A stretch of 64,000 nt of DNA from Nocardiopsis ansamitocini (GCF_030268225.1 NZ_BSQG01000006.1:37509-101508), one strand, 5' to 3'. Counted from the stretch's first letter, positions 42,585-52,309 are shown. Translations and numbers: made by a program. The notes: generated by a model from the letters alone, not told the origin.

Positions 42585-43295
42585 ATGACCGACACCAGCA
42601 GCACGCTGCGCATCGTCTGGATCTACCCGGACCTGCTGAGCACCTACGGCGACCAGGGCAACGTGCTGATCCTGCGCCGCCGAGCCGAACTCCGCGGCAT
42701 CCGCACCGAGACCCTGCACGTGCACTCAAGCGACCCGGTCCCGGTGGAGGGCGACGTCTACCTGGTGGGCGGAGGCGAGGACCGTCCGCAGATCCTCGCG
42801 GCCGAGCGGTTGCGTGCGGACGGCGGCCTCAAGCGCGCGGCCGACCGCGGTGCCGCCGTGTTCGCGGTCTGCGCCGGTTACCAGATCATCGGCGAGAGCT
42901 ACGGTGACGACGCCGACAACCCGCTGCCCGGCGTGGGGATCCTCGACGTGCGCAGCAGCCGCGGCGCAACACGTGCGGTCGGCGAGATCGTCGCCGACGT
43001 CGTTCCGGAGCTGGGCGTCGGTCGCATCACCGGCTTCGAGAACCACCAGGGACGCACGGCCATCGGCCCCTCCGCCCGGCCGCTGTCCACCACGGTCAAG
43101 GGCATCGGCAACGACGACGCCACCGAGGGCGCCTACCAGGGGCAGGTGCTGGGCACCTACCTGCACGGTCCCGCGTTGCCGCGCAACCCGGCCCTGGCCG
43201 ACCTCCTGCTGCGCTGGCGGGTCGGCGAGATCGCGCCTCTCCAGCCGTCATGGGGCGAAAAGCTGCACGAGGAGCGACTGGCTGCCGCGCTCTGA
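42585..43295 (+). CDS. gatD: lipid II isoglutaminyl synthase, glutamine amidotransferase subunit
   Basis: 236 residues, class-I glutamine amidotransferase of the CobB/CobQ type. The nucleophile Cys is in AVCAGYQIIG, and the catalytic His is in GTYLHGPALPRN. IYPDLLSTYGDQGNVLILRRR is the GatD N-terminal signature. It supplies ammonia to MurT. Downstream of murT with 15 bp between, and followed by a strong GC-rich hairpin. Confidence 0.97.
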   Translation: MTDTSSTLRIVWIYPDLLSTYGDQGNVLILRRRAELRGIRTETLHVHSSDPVPVEGDVYLVGGGEDRPQILAAERLRADGGLKRAADRGAAVFAVCAGYQIIGESYGDDADNPLPGVGILDVRSSRGATRAVGEIVADVVPELGVGRITGFENHQGRTAIGPSARPLSTTVKGIGNDDATEGAYQGQVLGTYLHGPALPRNPALADLLLRWRVGEIAPLQPSWGEKLHEERLAAAL

Positions 43296-43311
43296 TCTGT
43301 CGCGCCGCGGA

Positions 43312-43351
43312 CCGCGGCCCGCCCCTCCGGTCACGAGCGGGCGGGCCGCGG
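43312..43351 (+). terminator. terminator after murT-gatD
   Basis: CCGCGGCCCGCCC (43312-43324) and GGGCGGGCCGCGG (43339-43351) form a perfect 13-bp stem with a 14-nt loop, 17 bp after gatD. Confidence 0.75.
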
Positions 43352-43548
43352 CCGTGTGTGCGCCGTCCGCCCGGTGGGCGGGCACCGTTGGCTTCTCGCC
43401 GGGGCCGTCCACCGGTCGGTGCGGGGGAAGGGGCGCACGCCTTCCGGCGCGGGGGGTGCCGCTTGCGCCCTCTGGCCCTTGCGGCCCCGGCCCCTCTTGG
43501 CCGGCGTCGGCCCCATCGTCTGCGAACGTCCGGTGACGTCGGATGGGC

Positions 43549-44277
43549 TCAGAGGAGGTCGTAGACGATCAGGCCCATGGCCACGGCGACCGCCGTCAGT
43601 GAACCACCGAACCAGAACCGCTGCCAGAACCAGCCGCTCTTCAGGTGCTCCGCCTCGGAACGGGTGGACACCATGAACGGCCCGTTCTCCGGCTTGCCCA
43701 TCACCAGGGTGCTGTCCTGGGCACGCACCCGGCCGATCGCGAAGACCGCGACGTCGGGTTTGAGCGCCCGCTCCCGGTAGGTGAAACCTGTCGTGCCCTG
43801 GCGATGACCGTACCGGCGGTCGCGCCGCCCGGCCTGTTCGTAGCGCTCATGGGTCTGCGAGGCGCCGTCCACACTGCCTTTCACAGGTTCGAACAGCACC
43901 CGGCCCGTGGCGTCCTTGATCGTCAACACCTGGTGGGACTCGTTGGTCTCCACCGTCTCGGTGGCGTTGACGAGCCTGGCGTTGCCTTTGGAGTCGGTCT
44001 CGGTCTTGCGGTAGTGCCGGACGACCGTGGTCTCGTACCAGACGCAGGGAATCTCGGAGTAGGGGCCTGACAGCGGCCCCGCCGGGCCGGCCCCGGTACG
44101 CCCCGACACCTCGGCCACGACCTCTCCGGCACGGAAGGTCGCCTCCGCGAGCTGGGCAGCGGTCAGGGTCGGAGTGTCGATGAACACGAGCCGCTTCTTG
44201 CGAACGAGGAAACCGAACAGGAAAAACAACGCGGCCACAGCCGCGAGGATCAGGGCCGCGATGATCGAACCGCTCAT
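43549..44277 (-). CDS. GIDE-domain membrane protein
   Basis: 242 residues. N-terminal helix IIAALILAAVAALFFLFGFLV, then a domain like the GIDE/MULAN region between two membrane helices: AGEVVAEVSGRTGAGPAGPLSGPYSEIPCVWYETTV (cited in parts, with CVWYETTVVRHY as core), FEPVKGSVDG, FTYRERALKPD. The C-terminal helix is SLTAVAVAMGLIVYDLL. The RING finger of the mitochondrial ubiquitin ligase is absent, as in all bacterial members. Function unknown. ATG 44277 with AGAGGA upstream. Confidence 0.82.
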   Translation of the reverse strand: MSGSIIAALILAAVAALFFLFGFLVRKKRLVFIDTPTLTAAQLAEATFRAGEVVAEVSGRTGAGPAGPLSGPYSEIPCVWYETTVVRHYRKTETDSKGNARLVNATETVETNESHQVLTIKDATGRVLFEPVKGSVDGASQTHERYEQAGRRDRRYGHRQGTTGFTYRERALKPDVAVFAIGRVRAQDSTLVMGKPENGPFMVSTRSEAEHLKSGWFWQRFWFGGSLTAVAVAMGLIVYDLL

Positions 44278-44526
44278 GGTGTCCTCTGGGGAAGGTGGGG
44301 TGTCCGAATGAGATGCGCGTGGCCCCGGGACGGTTCCCACGGCGTTCTCTGCGCAACACCGCCGGCCGGACGACGTCCACGGTCGCAGGCGCGTCCGGAC
44401 AGGGGACGACGTAGGCGGTGGAACGTGCGGGGACGGAGGCGCACCGCAGCCGTGGCCGATAGCGGGTAGGGGCGACCGGCGGACGGGCCGAGCCCGCCCG
44501 CAACGACAGGAGCGCGGGTTCCGCGA

Positions 44527-45885
44527 CTAGCGCCGTTTGGCCGGAAGGGCCATCCGCATGGCCTCGCCCACGTCCTCCACTCCGATGGTCTCGATGCCTT
44601 CCACCGGAGCCTCGGTGTTCTTGGGGACGACGGCCTTGGTGAAGCCGAGCCGCTGTGCCTCCTGCAGCCGCCGCTGGATGCCGCTCACCGCCCGGACGTC
44701 GCCGGCGAGGCCGACCTCACCGATCGCGACGAATCCGCGGGGCAGGGCGAGGTCGGTGTGCGACCCGGCCAGTGCCAGGGCCAGGGCGAGGTCCACCGAC
44801 GGTTCGACCAGGCGCACCCCGCCAACGGTCGACGCGTAGACATCGGACGCTCCCACCCGCAGGTTGGCACGCTTCTCCAGCACCGCCATCACCATCGCCA
44901 CGCGTGCGGAGTCCAGCCCCGAGGTGGCGCGACGCGGTTGGGGAAGAGCGGTCGGCGCCACCAGTGCCTGCACCTCGGCGATCAGCGGACGACGGCCCTC
45001 CAGGGTCACCGTCACGCAGGTGCCGGGAACGGGTTCGTTGCGCCTGGTCAGAAACAGCCCGCTGGGGTCGGGAAGCCCGATGATGCCGGAGTCGGTCAGT
45101 TCGAAACAGCCGATCTCGTCGGTGGGACCGTAGCGGTTCTTCACCGCACGCAGCAGGCGCAGCCGGGAATGGCGGTCGCCCTCGAATTGCAGCACCACGT
45201 CCACCAGGTGCTCCAGCATGCGCGGTCCGGCGATCGACCCGTCCTTGGTGACGTGGCCGACCAGGACCGTGGCGATACCCCGGGACTTCGCCAGGCGGAT
45301 CAGTGAGCCCGCGACCTCGCGGACCTGGGTGACGCCCCCGGGGACTCCGGTGGCGTCCGGGGAACTCATGGTCTGCACCGAGTCGACGATCAGCAGCCGG
45401 GGTGCGACCTCGTCCACGTGGCCGACAACGGTGTCGATGGAGGTCTCCGCCGCCAGGTAGAGCTTGGGAGCCAGGGCGCCCAGCCGCTCCGCGCGGAGCC
45501 GGACCTGGCCGGCCGACTCCTCGCCCGTGATGTAGAGCACGGGGCCGATGTCGGCGTAGAGCGCGGCGACCTCCAGCAGCAGCGTGGACTTGCCCACCCC
45601 GGGTTCACCGGCCATGAGCAGCACCCCGCCCGGGACCACGCCGCCTCCCAGTACGCGGTCGAGCTCGTCCAGACCGGTGGGCGCGGCCTGGGCCGCCTCG
45701 ACGTCGATCTCGGCGATGGGGCGTGCGGGCATGCTGACCTTTGCCGCGACGATGCCGCCGGAGACAGGCGCGCCGGCCTCCTCGACGGTGCCCCACGCAC
45801 TGCACTCACCGCACCGCCCGACCCATTTCAGGGTCGTCCAACCGCACTCGCCGCACCGGAACGTACTTTTCGCAGACCTGGCCAT
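44527..45885 (-). CDS. radA: DNA repair protein RadA
   Basis: 452 residues. N-terminal zinc finger CGECGW-CGECSAWGT, Walker A GEPGVGKSTLLLEV, Walker B LLIVDSVQTM, and the RadA-specific motif KNRYG (usually KNRFG). The C-terminal Lon-protease-like domain has the ring of GASDVYASTVGGVRL and RGFVAIGEVGLAGDVRAV. It processes recombination intermediates as a branch-migration helicase. No clear ribosome site, but the start fits the zinc-finger position. Separated from GIDE by 249 bp with no gene seen. Confidence 0.97.
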   Translation of the reverse strand: MARSAKSTFRCGECGWTTLKWVGRCGECSAWGTVEEAGAPVSGGIVAAKVSMPARPIAEIDVEAAQAAPTGLDELDRVLGGGVVPGGVLLMAGEPGVGKSTLLLEVAALYADIGPVLYITGEESAGQVRLRAERLGALAPKLYLAAETSIDTVVGHVDEVAPRLLIVDSVQTMSSPDATGVPGGVTQVREVAGSLIRLAKSRGIATVLVGHVTKDGSIAGPRMLEHLVDVVLQFEGDRHSRLRLLRAVKNRYGPTDEIGCFELTDSGIIGLPDPSGLFLTRRNEPVPGTCVTVTLEGRRPLIAEVQALVAPTALPQPRRATSGLDSARVAMVMAVLEKRANLRVGASDVYASTVGGVRLVEPSVDLALALALAGSHTDLALPRGFVAIGEVGLAGDVRAVSGIQRRLQEAQRLGFTKAVVPKNTEAPVEGIETIGVEDVGEAMRMALPAKRR

Positions 45886-46096
45886 AGGAGCACGCTAGCC
45901 CCTGGCAGCGACACTCCTGCACCCGTCGGGAAAACCGGGGGACTCATGACCAGCGGGGGTGTTCATTTCGTTATCAAATGGTGGAAACCGGGACACGGTT
46001 GGGCGCATCCGAAACATCGGATGACCTGACGCGCGGCCGTCCCAGGCGACACGGGAGTCGCTGTTGCCGGCAGCGCACGTTGAGAGGAAACAGCCC

Positions 46097-46774
46097 TTGT
46101 CCGCCACCACCCTCGCCCGTTCCGCGGTCGGCCTCGCCGCCGCCGGTGCACTCGTCACCCTGTCCGGTTGCGGGCTGCTCTTTCCGCAGGACTCCGCCAC
46201 CGACCCCGCAGCCGATCCGGTGATCGAGGAGTCCCCCGCCGCAGAGGAGAGCGCGGCCGACGAAACCGCATCGGACCTGCGCAACGGCCCTATCCCCGAC
46301 GAGCGCCCCGAGTTCGACACCGGCGAACTGCCCCCCAAGCCCGAGGGATCCGACCCCCGCGCGGCCATCGAGTGGGAGCTCATCTCCTCCGCCAGCAAGT
46401 TCGCCGGCTCCTACGACCCCGACTCCACCTCCGACTGCGCCGCCACGGACGGCAGCAAGGACGAGACGATCACCTGCACCACCGTCGTCTACGGGCTCAC
46501 CAGCGAGTGGAGCGTGGACATCACCGGTGGCGACTTCGTCTTCAGCTACAAGTACACCGCCGACAAGGTCCCGCTGGCACGCGACTTCATGGAGGACGGG
46601 CTGCGCCACACCGCCGATGTCGAGAACGTCGCCTGCGACATGGAGGAATACCAGCTCGGCTCGGTCGGTTCCAGCGGTATCGCGTGCGTGGCCGAGGACG
46701 AGTACGAGGGCACCCGCACCTACGATGCGGAGACCTCCGCCTACGGCAGCATCAGCTTCTACGGCCGTTACTAG
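46097..46774 (+). CDS. lipoprotein of unknown function
   Basis: 225 residues. Signal peptide with lipobox LSGCGLL, an Asp/Glu/Ala-rich spacer, and a C-terminal region with four Cys (DCAATDG, TCTTVV, ACDMEEYQ, ACVAEDE) likely forming disulfides. The start TTG at 46097 has GAGAGGAAA upstream and gives a normal signal peptide; an ATG is not available nearby. Converges on a methyltransferase gene with 9 bp between. Function unknown. Confidence 0.8.
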   Translation: MSATTLARSAVGLAAAGALVTLSGCGLLFPQDSATDPAADPVIEESPAAEESAADETASDLRNGPIPDERPEFDTGELPPKPEGSDPRAAIEWELISSASKFAGSYDPDSTSDCAATDGSKDETITCTTVVYGLTSEWSVDITGGDFVFSYKYTADKVPLARDFMEDGLRHTADVENVACDMEEYQLGSVGSSGIACVAEDEYEGTRTYDAETSAYGSISFYGRY

Positions 46775-46783
46775 CCGGCTCGG

Positions 46784-47482
46784 CTAGTAGCCGCGCCACC
46801 ACAGGTTCACCGCGTAGTCGACCTCCAGGCCGGTGTGTCCGGCGATGAACTCCTCGGCCCATTCCGGGGAGAACTCGATGCGGACCACCGCCTCCAGGTC
46901 GGCACGGCGCTCGAAGCGCCACCCCATGTCCAGGCTGCGCCGTTGGAACCCCCGTGCCGACCAGAAGCGTTCGACCGCACCGGGGTCGTAACCCGCCAGC
47001 GCGCGGCGGAACCAACCGCCGAACGTGCTGCGCGTGGCGTCGTTGTCGATGACGAAGGCCGTTCCGCCCCGACGCAGTACCCGGCCCAGCTCGACGAGAC
47101 CGGGCTCGCAGCCGGGGCCGAAGAAGTAGGACCACCGCGCGTGCACCACGTCCACCGAGGAATCGGGAAGGGGCAGGGATTGGGCCACCCCGTGCGCCAC
47201 GGTCACGTTGGCCAGCCCGCGCACCCGCGAACTGGCTGCCGCGGCGAGTTCGCGGTGCGGCTCGACGCCGGTCACCCGTGCCGCGGTCGCGGCGAACCGG
47301 GGCAGGTGATAACCGGTTCCGCAGCCCACGTCCAGTACGTGTGCCCCGCTCCAGTCGCGGACCTCGCGCATCGCGGCCTCGATCCGGCCGTGCGGGTCGA
47401 CAGCCGCGTTCTCCAGTTCGTACAGCCTCGGGCTGTTCCAGATGTTCGGGCTGGGGATCGCCCCGGCGAGCGCCTTTCTCAT
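46784..47482 (-). CDS. class I SAM-dependent methyltransferase
   Basis: 232 residues. Motif I HVLDVGCGTGYHLPRF, motif II VTGVEPH, post-motif VDVVHARWSYFFGPGC, then a C-terminal segment EEFIAGHTGLEVDYAVNLWWRGY. The substrate is not evident; the fold is of the UbiE/arsenite-methyltransferase-like group. The ATG at 47482 was chosen. It is divergent from the TIM-barrel isomerase gene across about 90 bp. Confidence 0.88.
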   Translation of the reverse strand: MRKALAGAIPSPNIWNSPRLYELENAAVDPHGRIEAAMREVRDWSGAHVLDVGCGTGYHLPRFAATAARVTGVEPHRELAAAASSRVRGLANVTVAHGVAQSLPLPDSSVDVVHARWSYFFGPGCEPGLVELGRVLRRGGTAFVIDNDATRSTFGGWFRRALAGYDPGAVERFWSARGFQRRSLDMGWRFERRADLEAVVRIEFSPEWAEEFIAGHTGLEVDYAVNLWWRGY

Positions 47483-47572
47483 CCTCGGGAGTCTAGTGAG
47501 ACACCCCGGCGCGACCCCGACCGGCTTTGCCGTGCGAATCAACCCCGCACCACAGCGCGTAGGCTGTTTCGC

Positions 47573-48472
47573 GTGAGCGCTATCCAGGTTCCAGAAGCGC
47601 CGGTCGTCCTCTCGACGGCGTCGGTGTACCCGGAGAAGACCCCTGCGGCCTTCGAGATCGCGGCCAAGCTCGGCTACGACGGTGTCGAAGTCATGGTCAC
47701 CACCGACCCCGCCAGCCAGGACATCGACATGCTCCGGCGGCTCTCCGACTACCATCAGATCCCGATTCTGGCGGTCCACTCGCCCTGTCTCATCTTCACC
47801 CAGCGGGTGTGGGGACGCGATCCGTGGCACAAGCTCGTCAAGTCCAAGGAGATGGCCGAGGCCCTCGGCGCCGAGACCATCGTGGTCCACCCGGCGTTCA
47901 AGTGGCAGCGCGAATACGCCAAGGAGTTCGAGCAGGGCGTCGCACGCATGCAGGACGAGACCGACGTGAAGTTCGCGGTCGAGAACATGTACCAGGTGCA
48001 CATGCGCGGCAAGAAGGTCGTGCCCTACGCCCCCAGTTGGAACCCCCTGGACCGGGACTACCCCGACGTCACCCTCGACCTCTCGCACACCGCCATGTCG
48101 CGTTCCGACGCCATGGACATGGCCCGCAAACTCGGCGACCGGCTCTCCCACGTGCACATGGCCGACGGCATCGGCGGCCAGAACATCGACGAGCACCTGA
48201 TCCCCGGTCGCGGCCGGCAGCCCTGCGCCGAGCTTCTGGAGCACCTCGCCGAGATCGACTACAAGGGCCAGATCGTCCTGGAGGTCAGCACCCGCAAGTC
48301 CGACCGCGAGACGCGCCTCACCGAGCTCGCAGAAGCACTGGCCTTCACCCGGCTGCACTTCGCCCAGCCGTCGCGCCAGCAGGTCGCCGGTGCGGCTCAC
48401 CGGAGCGGTTCCGACATCGCCCACCGAGTGTTCTCGGTGGACTCGGACGGAACCGTCGACGGCACTGCCTGA
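47573..48472 (+). CDS. sugar phosphate isomerase/epimerase (AP-endonuclease 2-like TIM barrel)
   Basis: 299 residues. Pattern: VVLSTASVYPEKTPAAFEIA, LAVHSPCLIFTQRVWG, IVVHPAFKWQREYA, FAVENMYQVHM, DLSHTAMSRSDAMDMA, SHVHMADGIGGQNIDEHLIPG, GQIVLEVSTRKSD. The His/Glu/Asp metal ligands of the Xyl-isomerase-like fold are present. Its substrate is unknown. It precedes proC, as in other actinomycetes. A GTG start at 47573; no good ribosome site. Confidence 0.88.
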   Translation: MSAIQVPEAPVVLSTASVYPEKTPAAFEIAAKLGYDGVEVMVTTDPASQDIDMLRRLSDYHQIPILAVHSPCLIFTQRVWGRDPWHKLVKSKEMAEALGAETIVVHPAFKWQREYAKEFEQGVARMQDETDVKFAVENMYQVHMRGKKVVPYAPSWNPLDRDYPDVTLDLSHTAMSRSDAMDMARKLGDRLSHVHMADGIGGQNIDEHLIPGRGRQPCAELLEHLAEIDYKGQIVLEVSTRKSDRETRLTELAEALAFTRLHFAQPSRQQVAGAAHRSGSDIAHRVFSVDSDGTVDGTA

Positions 48473-48585
48473 CCACTTCGGTGCGTCTGCCGAACCCCCT
48501 GCTCCGGCACGGGGACGTGACCGTGCCGTCGTTTCGTGGCGCCGCCTCCCGCTACCGTTGGGGGCGTACGAAAGGTGGGGACCAC

Positions 48586-49380
48586 ATGATCGCGATCATC
48601 GGTGCGGGCAAGATGGGCGAGGCGCTGCTCGCCGGGATGCTGAACACCGGGCACGACCCGGCCGACGTGCTCGTCACCGAGCCTCGCGCGGACCACGCCG
48701 CGGAGCTCCGTGCGCGCTACGCCGTGCGCGTCGTCCCTGCGGCCGAGGCCGCCCGGCAAGCGAGCACGCTGATCATCGCGCTCAAGCCCCAGGACATGGT
48801 CGCCCTGCTCGACGATCTCGCTCCCGCACTACGCCCCGACTGCCTCGTCGTGTCGGTCGCGGCGGGCATCACCACCGAGGTGCTGGAGAAACATCTCAAC
48901 CCCGATACCGCCGTCGTTCGGGCGATGCCCAACACCCCTGCCCTCGTGGGCTTGGGGATGACGGCCGTCGCCGGGGGCCGGCACGCCCGCGACGAGCACC
49001 TGGAGCGCGCGGAGTCGCTGCTCAGCTCGGTCGGGGAGGTGGTGCGGGTGCCGGAGAAGTACATGGACACCGTCACCGCCCTGTCAGGAAGCGGACCCGC
49101 CTACTTCTACTTCATCGCCGAGACGATGATCGAGGCCGGCGTCCTCATGGGCATGCCCCGAGCCACGGCGGAAAAGCTGGTGACCCAGACCATTACCGGT
49201 GCCGCGGCAATGCTGCGCGACTCCGGCGAACATCCCGTGGTGCTGCGCGAGGCGGTCAGCTCCCCGGGCGGAACCACCGCCGCCGCGGTACGCGAACTGG
49301 AGCGTCACGGGGTCCGTACCGCTTTCACCGACGCGATCGAGGCGGCCCGCGACCGCAGCCGCCAACTTTCCGAAGGGTGA
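48586..49380 (+). CDS. proC: pyrroline-5-carboxylate reductase
   Basis: Final step of proline synthesis: reduction of pyrroline-5-carboxylate with NAD(P)H. 264 residues. Dinucleotide motif MIAIIGAGKMGEALLAG, middle LIIALKPQDM and VRAMPNTPALVGLG, and the C-terminal ALSGSGPAYFYFIAE plus the SPGGTTAAAVRELE signature. ATG 48586 with AGGTGGGG upstream. Confidence 0.97.
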   Translation: MIAIIGAGKMGEALLAGMLNTGHDPADVLVTEPRADHAAELRARYAVRVVPAAEAARQASTLIIALKPQDMVALLDDLAPALRPDCLVVSVAAGITTEVLEKHLNPDTAVVRAMPNTPALVGLGMTAVAGGRHARDEHLERAESLLSSVGEVVRVPEKYMDTVTALSGSGPAYFYFIAETMIEAGVLMGMPRATAEKLVTQTITGAAAMLRDSGEHPVVLREAVSSPGGTTAAAVRELERHGVRTAFTDAIEAARDRSRQLSEG

Positions 49381-49467
49381 TCGGGGCCCATAACCCCAGT
49401 TCACCTCTGGTTCGTCCGCTTTGGCTAGGGTGTGTGCCAGGACACGGCATCAGTTGACGGAGGGCGA

Positions 49468-50646
49468 ATGGGCTGCGCACTGCGCATCGCGTGGGACGAC
49501 GGACTGACCGCATACAATTTCGGCTCCGACCACCCCCTCGCCCCGATCCGGGTCGAGCTGACCATGGCGCTGGCGCGCGGACTCGGCGTCTTCGATTCTC
49601 CGGGAATCTCCTTCGCCCCGGTCGAGCCGGCCGACGACGCCCTGCTGGAACTGGTCCACGACCCCGGCTACATCGCGGCGGTCAAACAGGCCGGTACCAC
49701 CCTGCACCCCGATGACGCCTACGGTCTGGGCACCACGGACAACCCTGTCTTCCCGCACATGCACGACGCCGCCGCTCTCATCTCGGGGGCGTCCGTCGCC
49801 GCGGCGCGCGCGGTGTGGAACGGCGAGGCCGAGCACGGCGCCAACATCGCCGGTGGCCTCCACCACTCCATGCGCAAGAACGCGTGGGGATTCTGCGTCT
49901 ACAACGACGCCGCCCTGGCGATCGCCTGGCTGCTCGAACAGGGGGCCAAGCGGGTCGCCTACGTGGACGTCGACGTCCACCACGGCGACGGTGTGCAGTC
50001 CATGTTCTACGACGACCCCCGCGTGCTGACGATCAGCCTGCACGAGTCCCCGCTGACGCTCTTTCCCGGAACCGGGCGCCCCGGTGAGATCGGTGGACCC
50101 CGAGCCGAGGGCTATTCCGCCAACGTCGCGCTGCCGGCCGGCACCAACGACGCGAGCTGGCTGCGTGCCTTTCACGCGGTCGTCCCGCCGCTGCTGCGCG
50201 AATTCCAGCCGGAAGTCCTGGTCACCCAACAGGGCTGCGACACCCATGTGCTGGACCCGCTCGCCAACCTTCTGCTCAGCGTCGACGGCCAACGTCGGAC
50301 CTACTCCGCGCTGCACGAACTCGCCAAGGAGACGGCAGGGGGGCGCTGGGTCATCCTCGGCGGGGGCGGTTACGAACTCGTCCAGGTGGTTCCGCGGGCC
50401 TGGACCCATCTGCTCGCAGAAGCGTCCGGACACCCGCTCGACCCCGGTCTGGCCACCCCCGAGGAGTGGCAGCGCTTCGTCAAGGAGCGCACGGGGGAGA
50501 CCGCGCCGTTGCGCATGACCGACTGCCGCAGCCCCGATTACACGCCCTTCGAAGACGGGTTCGATCCTGATGATCCGGTCGACCGGGCCATTCAGGCCAC
50601 CAGACGGGCGGTTTTCCCCTGCCACGGGATCGATCCGATGCTCTGA
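49468..50646 (+). CDS. acuC: acetoin-utilisation-type histone deacetylase family enzyme
   Basis: 392 residues. HDAC catalytic pattern: ANIAGGLHHSMRKNAWGFCV (tandem His), VAYVDVDVHHGDGVQSMFYD (zinc Asp/His), GGGGYE near the end, and QQGCDTHVLDPL. It removes acetyl groups from protein lysines; in Bacillus AcuC acts on acetyl-CoA synthetase. Whether acetoin is used here is unknown, and no acuA/acuB genes are adjacent. ATG at 49468 with GACGGAGG 5-6 nt upstream. Confidence 0.92.
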   Translation: MGCALRIAWDDGLTAYNFGSDHPLAPIRVELTMALARGLGVFDSPGISFAPVEPADDALLELVHDPGYIAAVKQAGTTLHPDDAYGLGTTDNPVFPHMHDAAALISGASVAAARAVWNGEAEHGANIAGGLHHSMRKNAWGFCVYNDAALAIAWLLEQGAKRVAYVDVDVHHGDGVQSMFYDDPRVLTISLHESPLTLFPGTGRPGEIGGPRAEGYSANVALPAGTNDASWLRAFHAVVPPLLREFQPEVLVTQQGCDTHVLDPLANLLLSVDGQRRTYSALHELAKETAGGRWVILGGGGYELVQVVPRAWTHLLAEASGHPLDPGLATPEEWQRFVKERTGETAPLRMTDCRSPDYTPFEDGFDPDDPVDRAIQATRRAVFPCHGIDPML

Positions 50647-50776
50647 GGCGGGCCGGTGGGGCCGACACCCCGGCCTCCGTGCGGGTGAACACGTCGTGAA
50701 TCGGGTATGACGATGCCTCGATAGTCCGTGATTGTCGGGATCTCGGGCTCACTCATTTCGATAAGGGGGTTCACTG

Positions 50777-51574
50777 GTGACGCCGCCCTCCCGCGCGGAA
50801 CTCGTCGATCATCTGGTGCGTACTGGGATCGCAGGTCAGGTCGACACTCCGCGGCAGAACAACCTCAAGCACTACCGGCGGCTCGTCCAGGGCGACCCCT
50901 ACTACCAGTTCGGATTGACCTTCTCCCAGGAATGGTCGTTCGCCGAGGTTCTCGCGCTCATGTCCAAGCGCTGTGGGGTCGTCGACGACGAGACGTACCT
51001 GTGGGGGATCGACACCATCGATCCGGACCGCACGGTGGACGCGCTGGAGGCCCTGGCCGGCCGCATCGCCCAGGCGGCCGACCGACGGGAGCGCGTCATG
51101 TTCGCGACGGGCCATCCCAAGAACCTGCACGCCACGTACCGGGCGTGGAAGGACGCGCTCGCCGAGCGCGGGTGCGAGGTCGTGACCGGCGCAGCCGGTT
51201 ACTCCTACGACGTCTCCGGCGAGCATCCGCCGTCCCGTCGGGTCCTGGTGTGGCGTGACGAGGTCGGCCTCGTCATGGACGGCAAGAACCCCCGCCACAG
51301 CCATCACCCCTTCGGGATGCGCGCCGCGCTGGCCGACCTCACCGAGCGCGGTGAGCCATGGCCGCAGTTGGTCATATCCGACCACGGCTTCGCCGGTGCC
51401 GCAGGGGAGGCGGGCATTGAGACCGTCGGATTTGCTGACTGTAACGATCCTGCCCTGTTCCTGGGTGAGTATGAAGGAAAGTTGCATACGACGGTCCCTC
51501 TGGACGATGGATACCTCACCGAGGACTACCGTCCGTTGTCGGACTACGTGTTGAGCCGGGCCGGATTGGCATGA
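50777..51574 (+). CDS. phosphatase-like conserved actinobacterial protein
   Basis: 265 residues. Conserved blocks AGQVDTPRQNNLKHYRRLVQGDPYYQFGL (split for length: QVDTPRQNNLKHYRRL, GDPYYQFGLTF), MFATGHPKNLHATYRAWKDA, VISDHGFAGAAGEAG and TTVPLDDGYLTEDYRPL. Streptomycete relatives are annotated as phosphatases; I cannot confirm catalysis. In the same position relative to acuC and the HTH gene as in Streptomyces. GTG 50777, ribosome site GATAAGGGGG. Confidence 0.75.
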   Translation: MTPPSRAELVDHLVRTGIAGQVDTPRQNNLKHYRRLVQGDPYYQFGLTFSQEWSFAEVLALMSKRCGVVDDETYLWGIDTIDPDRTVDALEALAGRIAQAADRRERVMFATGHPKNLHATYRAWKDALAERGCEVVTGAAGYSYDVSGEHPPSRRVLVWRDEVGLVMDGKNPRHSHHPFGMRAALADLTERGEPWPQLVISDHGFAGAAGEAGIETVGFADCNDPALFLGEYEGKLHTTVPLDDGYLTEDYRPLSDYVLSRAGLA

Positions 51575-51880
51575 CCTCGGGGCCGGGAACCGAAACCGGT
51601 CCGGACACCGGCTGCATGCCTGGTCAGTGGCCATAGCCTGGAGTTTCGGATTCGCCTACCCATGGGCTAAACCTCAGGTGTCCCGCATTCCCCAGTCGGA
51701 CGCACGGATAGGGAAAACGACCTTTCAATGACCCGGGCCCGGATTTACTCTGAAAACGGACGTGTCAGTAGTGACCGAACGACACACGAGCGCGGCGGTG
51801 GGCGTGGAGAGAAGGCCACGCGGCAACGTGCCGCGTGGGCAGGCAGTGGTGCAGCACGTCCGGGAAAGAGGGCGTCGTAA
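51575..51880. other. intergenic with HTH-gene promoter
   Basis: About 306 bp. No coding feature. Several AT-rich stretches near 51690-51760 are plausible promoter regions for the HTH gene at 51881. Confidence 0.5.
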
Positions 51881-52084
51881 ATGAGCGGGAGTAAGCCTCC
51901 ACTGGACGAGGTCAGGTTCCTGACCGTCGCAGAGGTGGCCGGGATCATGCGGGTCTCCAAGATGACGGTTTATCGGATGGTCCACTCCGGTGTGCTCCCG
52001 GCGATCCGGGTGGGGCGTTCCTACCGGGTACCGGAGCGCGCCGTGCACGACTACCTTCGTGAGGCGTTCGTCGAAGCGGGGTAG
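51881..52084 (+). CDS. excisionase-family (MerR-like) HTH protein
   Basis: 67 residues: LTVAEVAGIMRVSKMTVYRMVHSG (helix-turn-helix, about 14-37) then IRVGRSYRVPERAVHDYLREA, the wing. A conserved actinomycete single-domain regulator distinct from BldC (which is also in this window at 57 kb). It is likely to bind DNA as a dimer or filament. ATG at 51881. The strongest terminator in the window follows 6 bp after its stop. Confidence 0.9.
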   Translation: MSGSKPPLDEVRFLTVAEVAGIMRVSKMTVYRMVHSGVLPAIRVGRSYRVPERAVHDYLREAFVEAG

Positions 52085-52090
52085 CCCCTT

Positions 52091-52143
52091 GCTTCCCCCG
52101 TGCAGACGATGACTCGCCATCGCCCGCACGGGGGAAGCTTTTT
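52091..52143 (+). terminator. Rho-independent terminator with T-tract
   Basis: GCTTCCCCCGTGC (52091-52103) pairs perfectly with GCACGGGGGAAGC (52126-52138), followed by TTTTT (52139-52143). A classic intrinsic terminator after the HTH gene, and the only one in the window I found with a real T-tract. Confidence 0.95.
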
Positions 52144-52309
52144 GTCCGCCCTCCCGGCCGTCCCGCCGGCGCCTCCGGAGTGCGTGACCGGCCGAATCCG
52201 TGGGCGAACCGGTTATCGACGGGGCTCCGTCAGGGGCTTCCAGGCATCTACTACACTTCGTCGTTATTGAGGTAATCCCGCTCAAGCCCCTCTGACGAGG
52301 TCTTTCACG

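Noticed and set aside
46784..48424. Long minus-strand frame merging the methyltransferase with antisense of the isomerase gene
   Set aside because: Only the part from the ATG at 47482 has methyltransferase motifs; the rest is a shadow of the TIM-barrel gene.
48421..48440. CCACCGAG-TGTT-CTCGGTGG hairpin as a terminator
   Set aside because: It lies inside the end of the isomerase coding sequence, before its stop.
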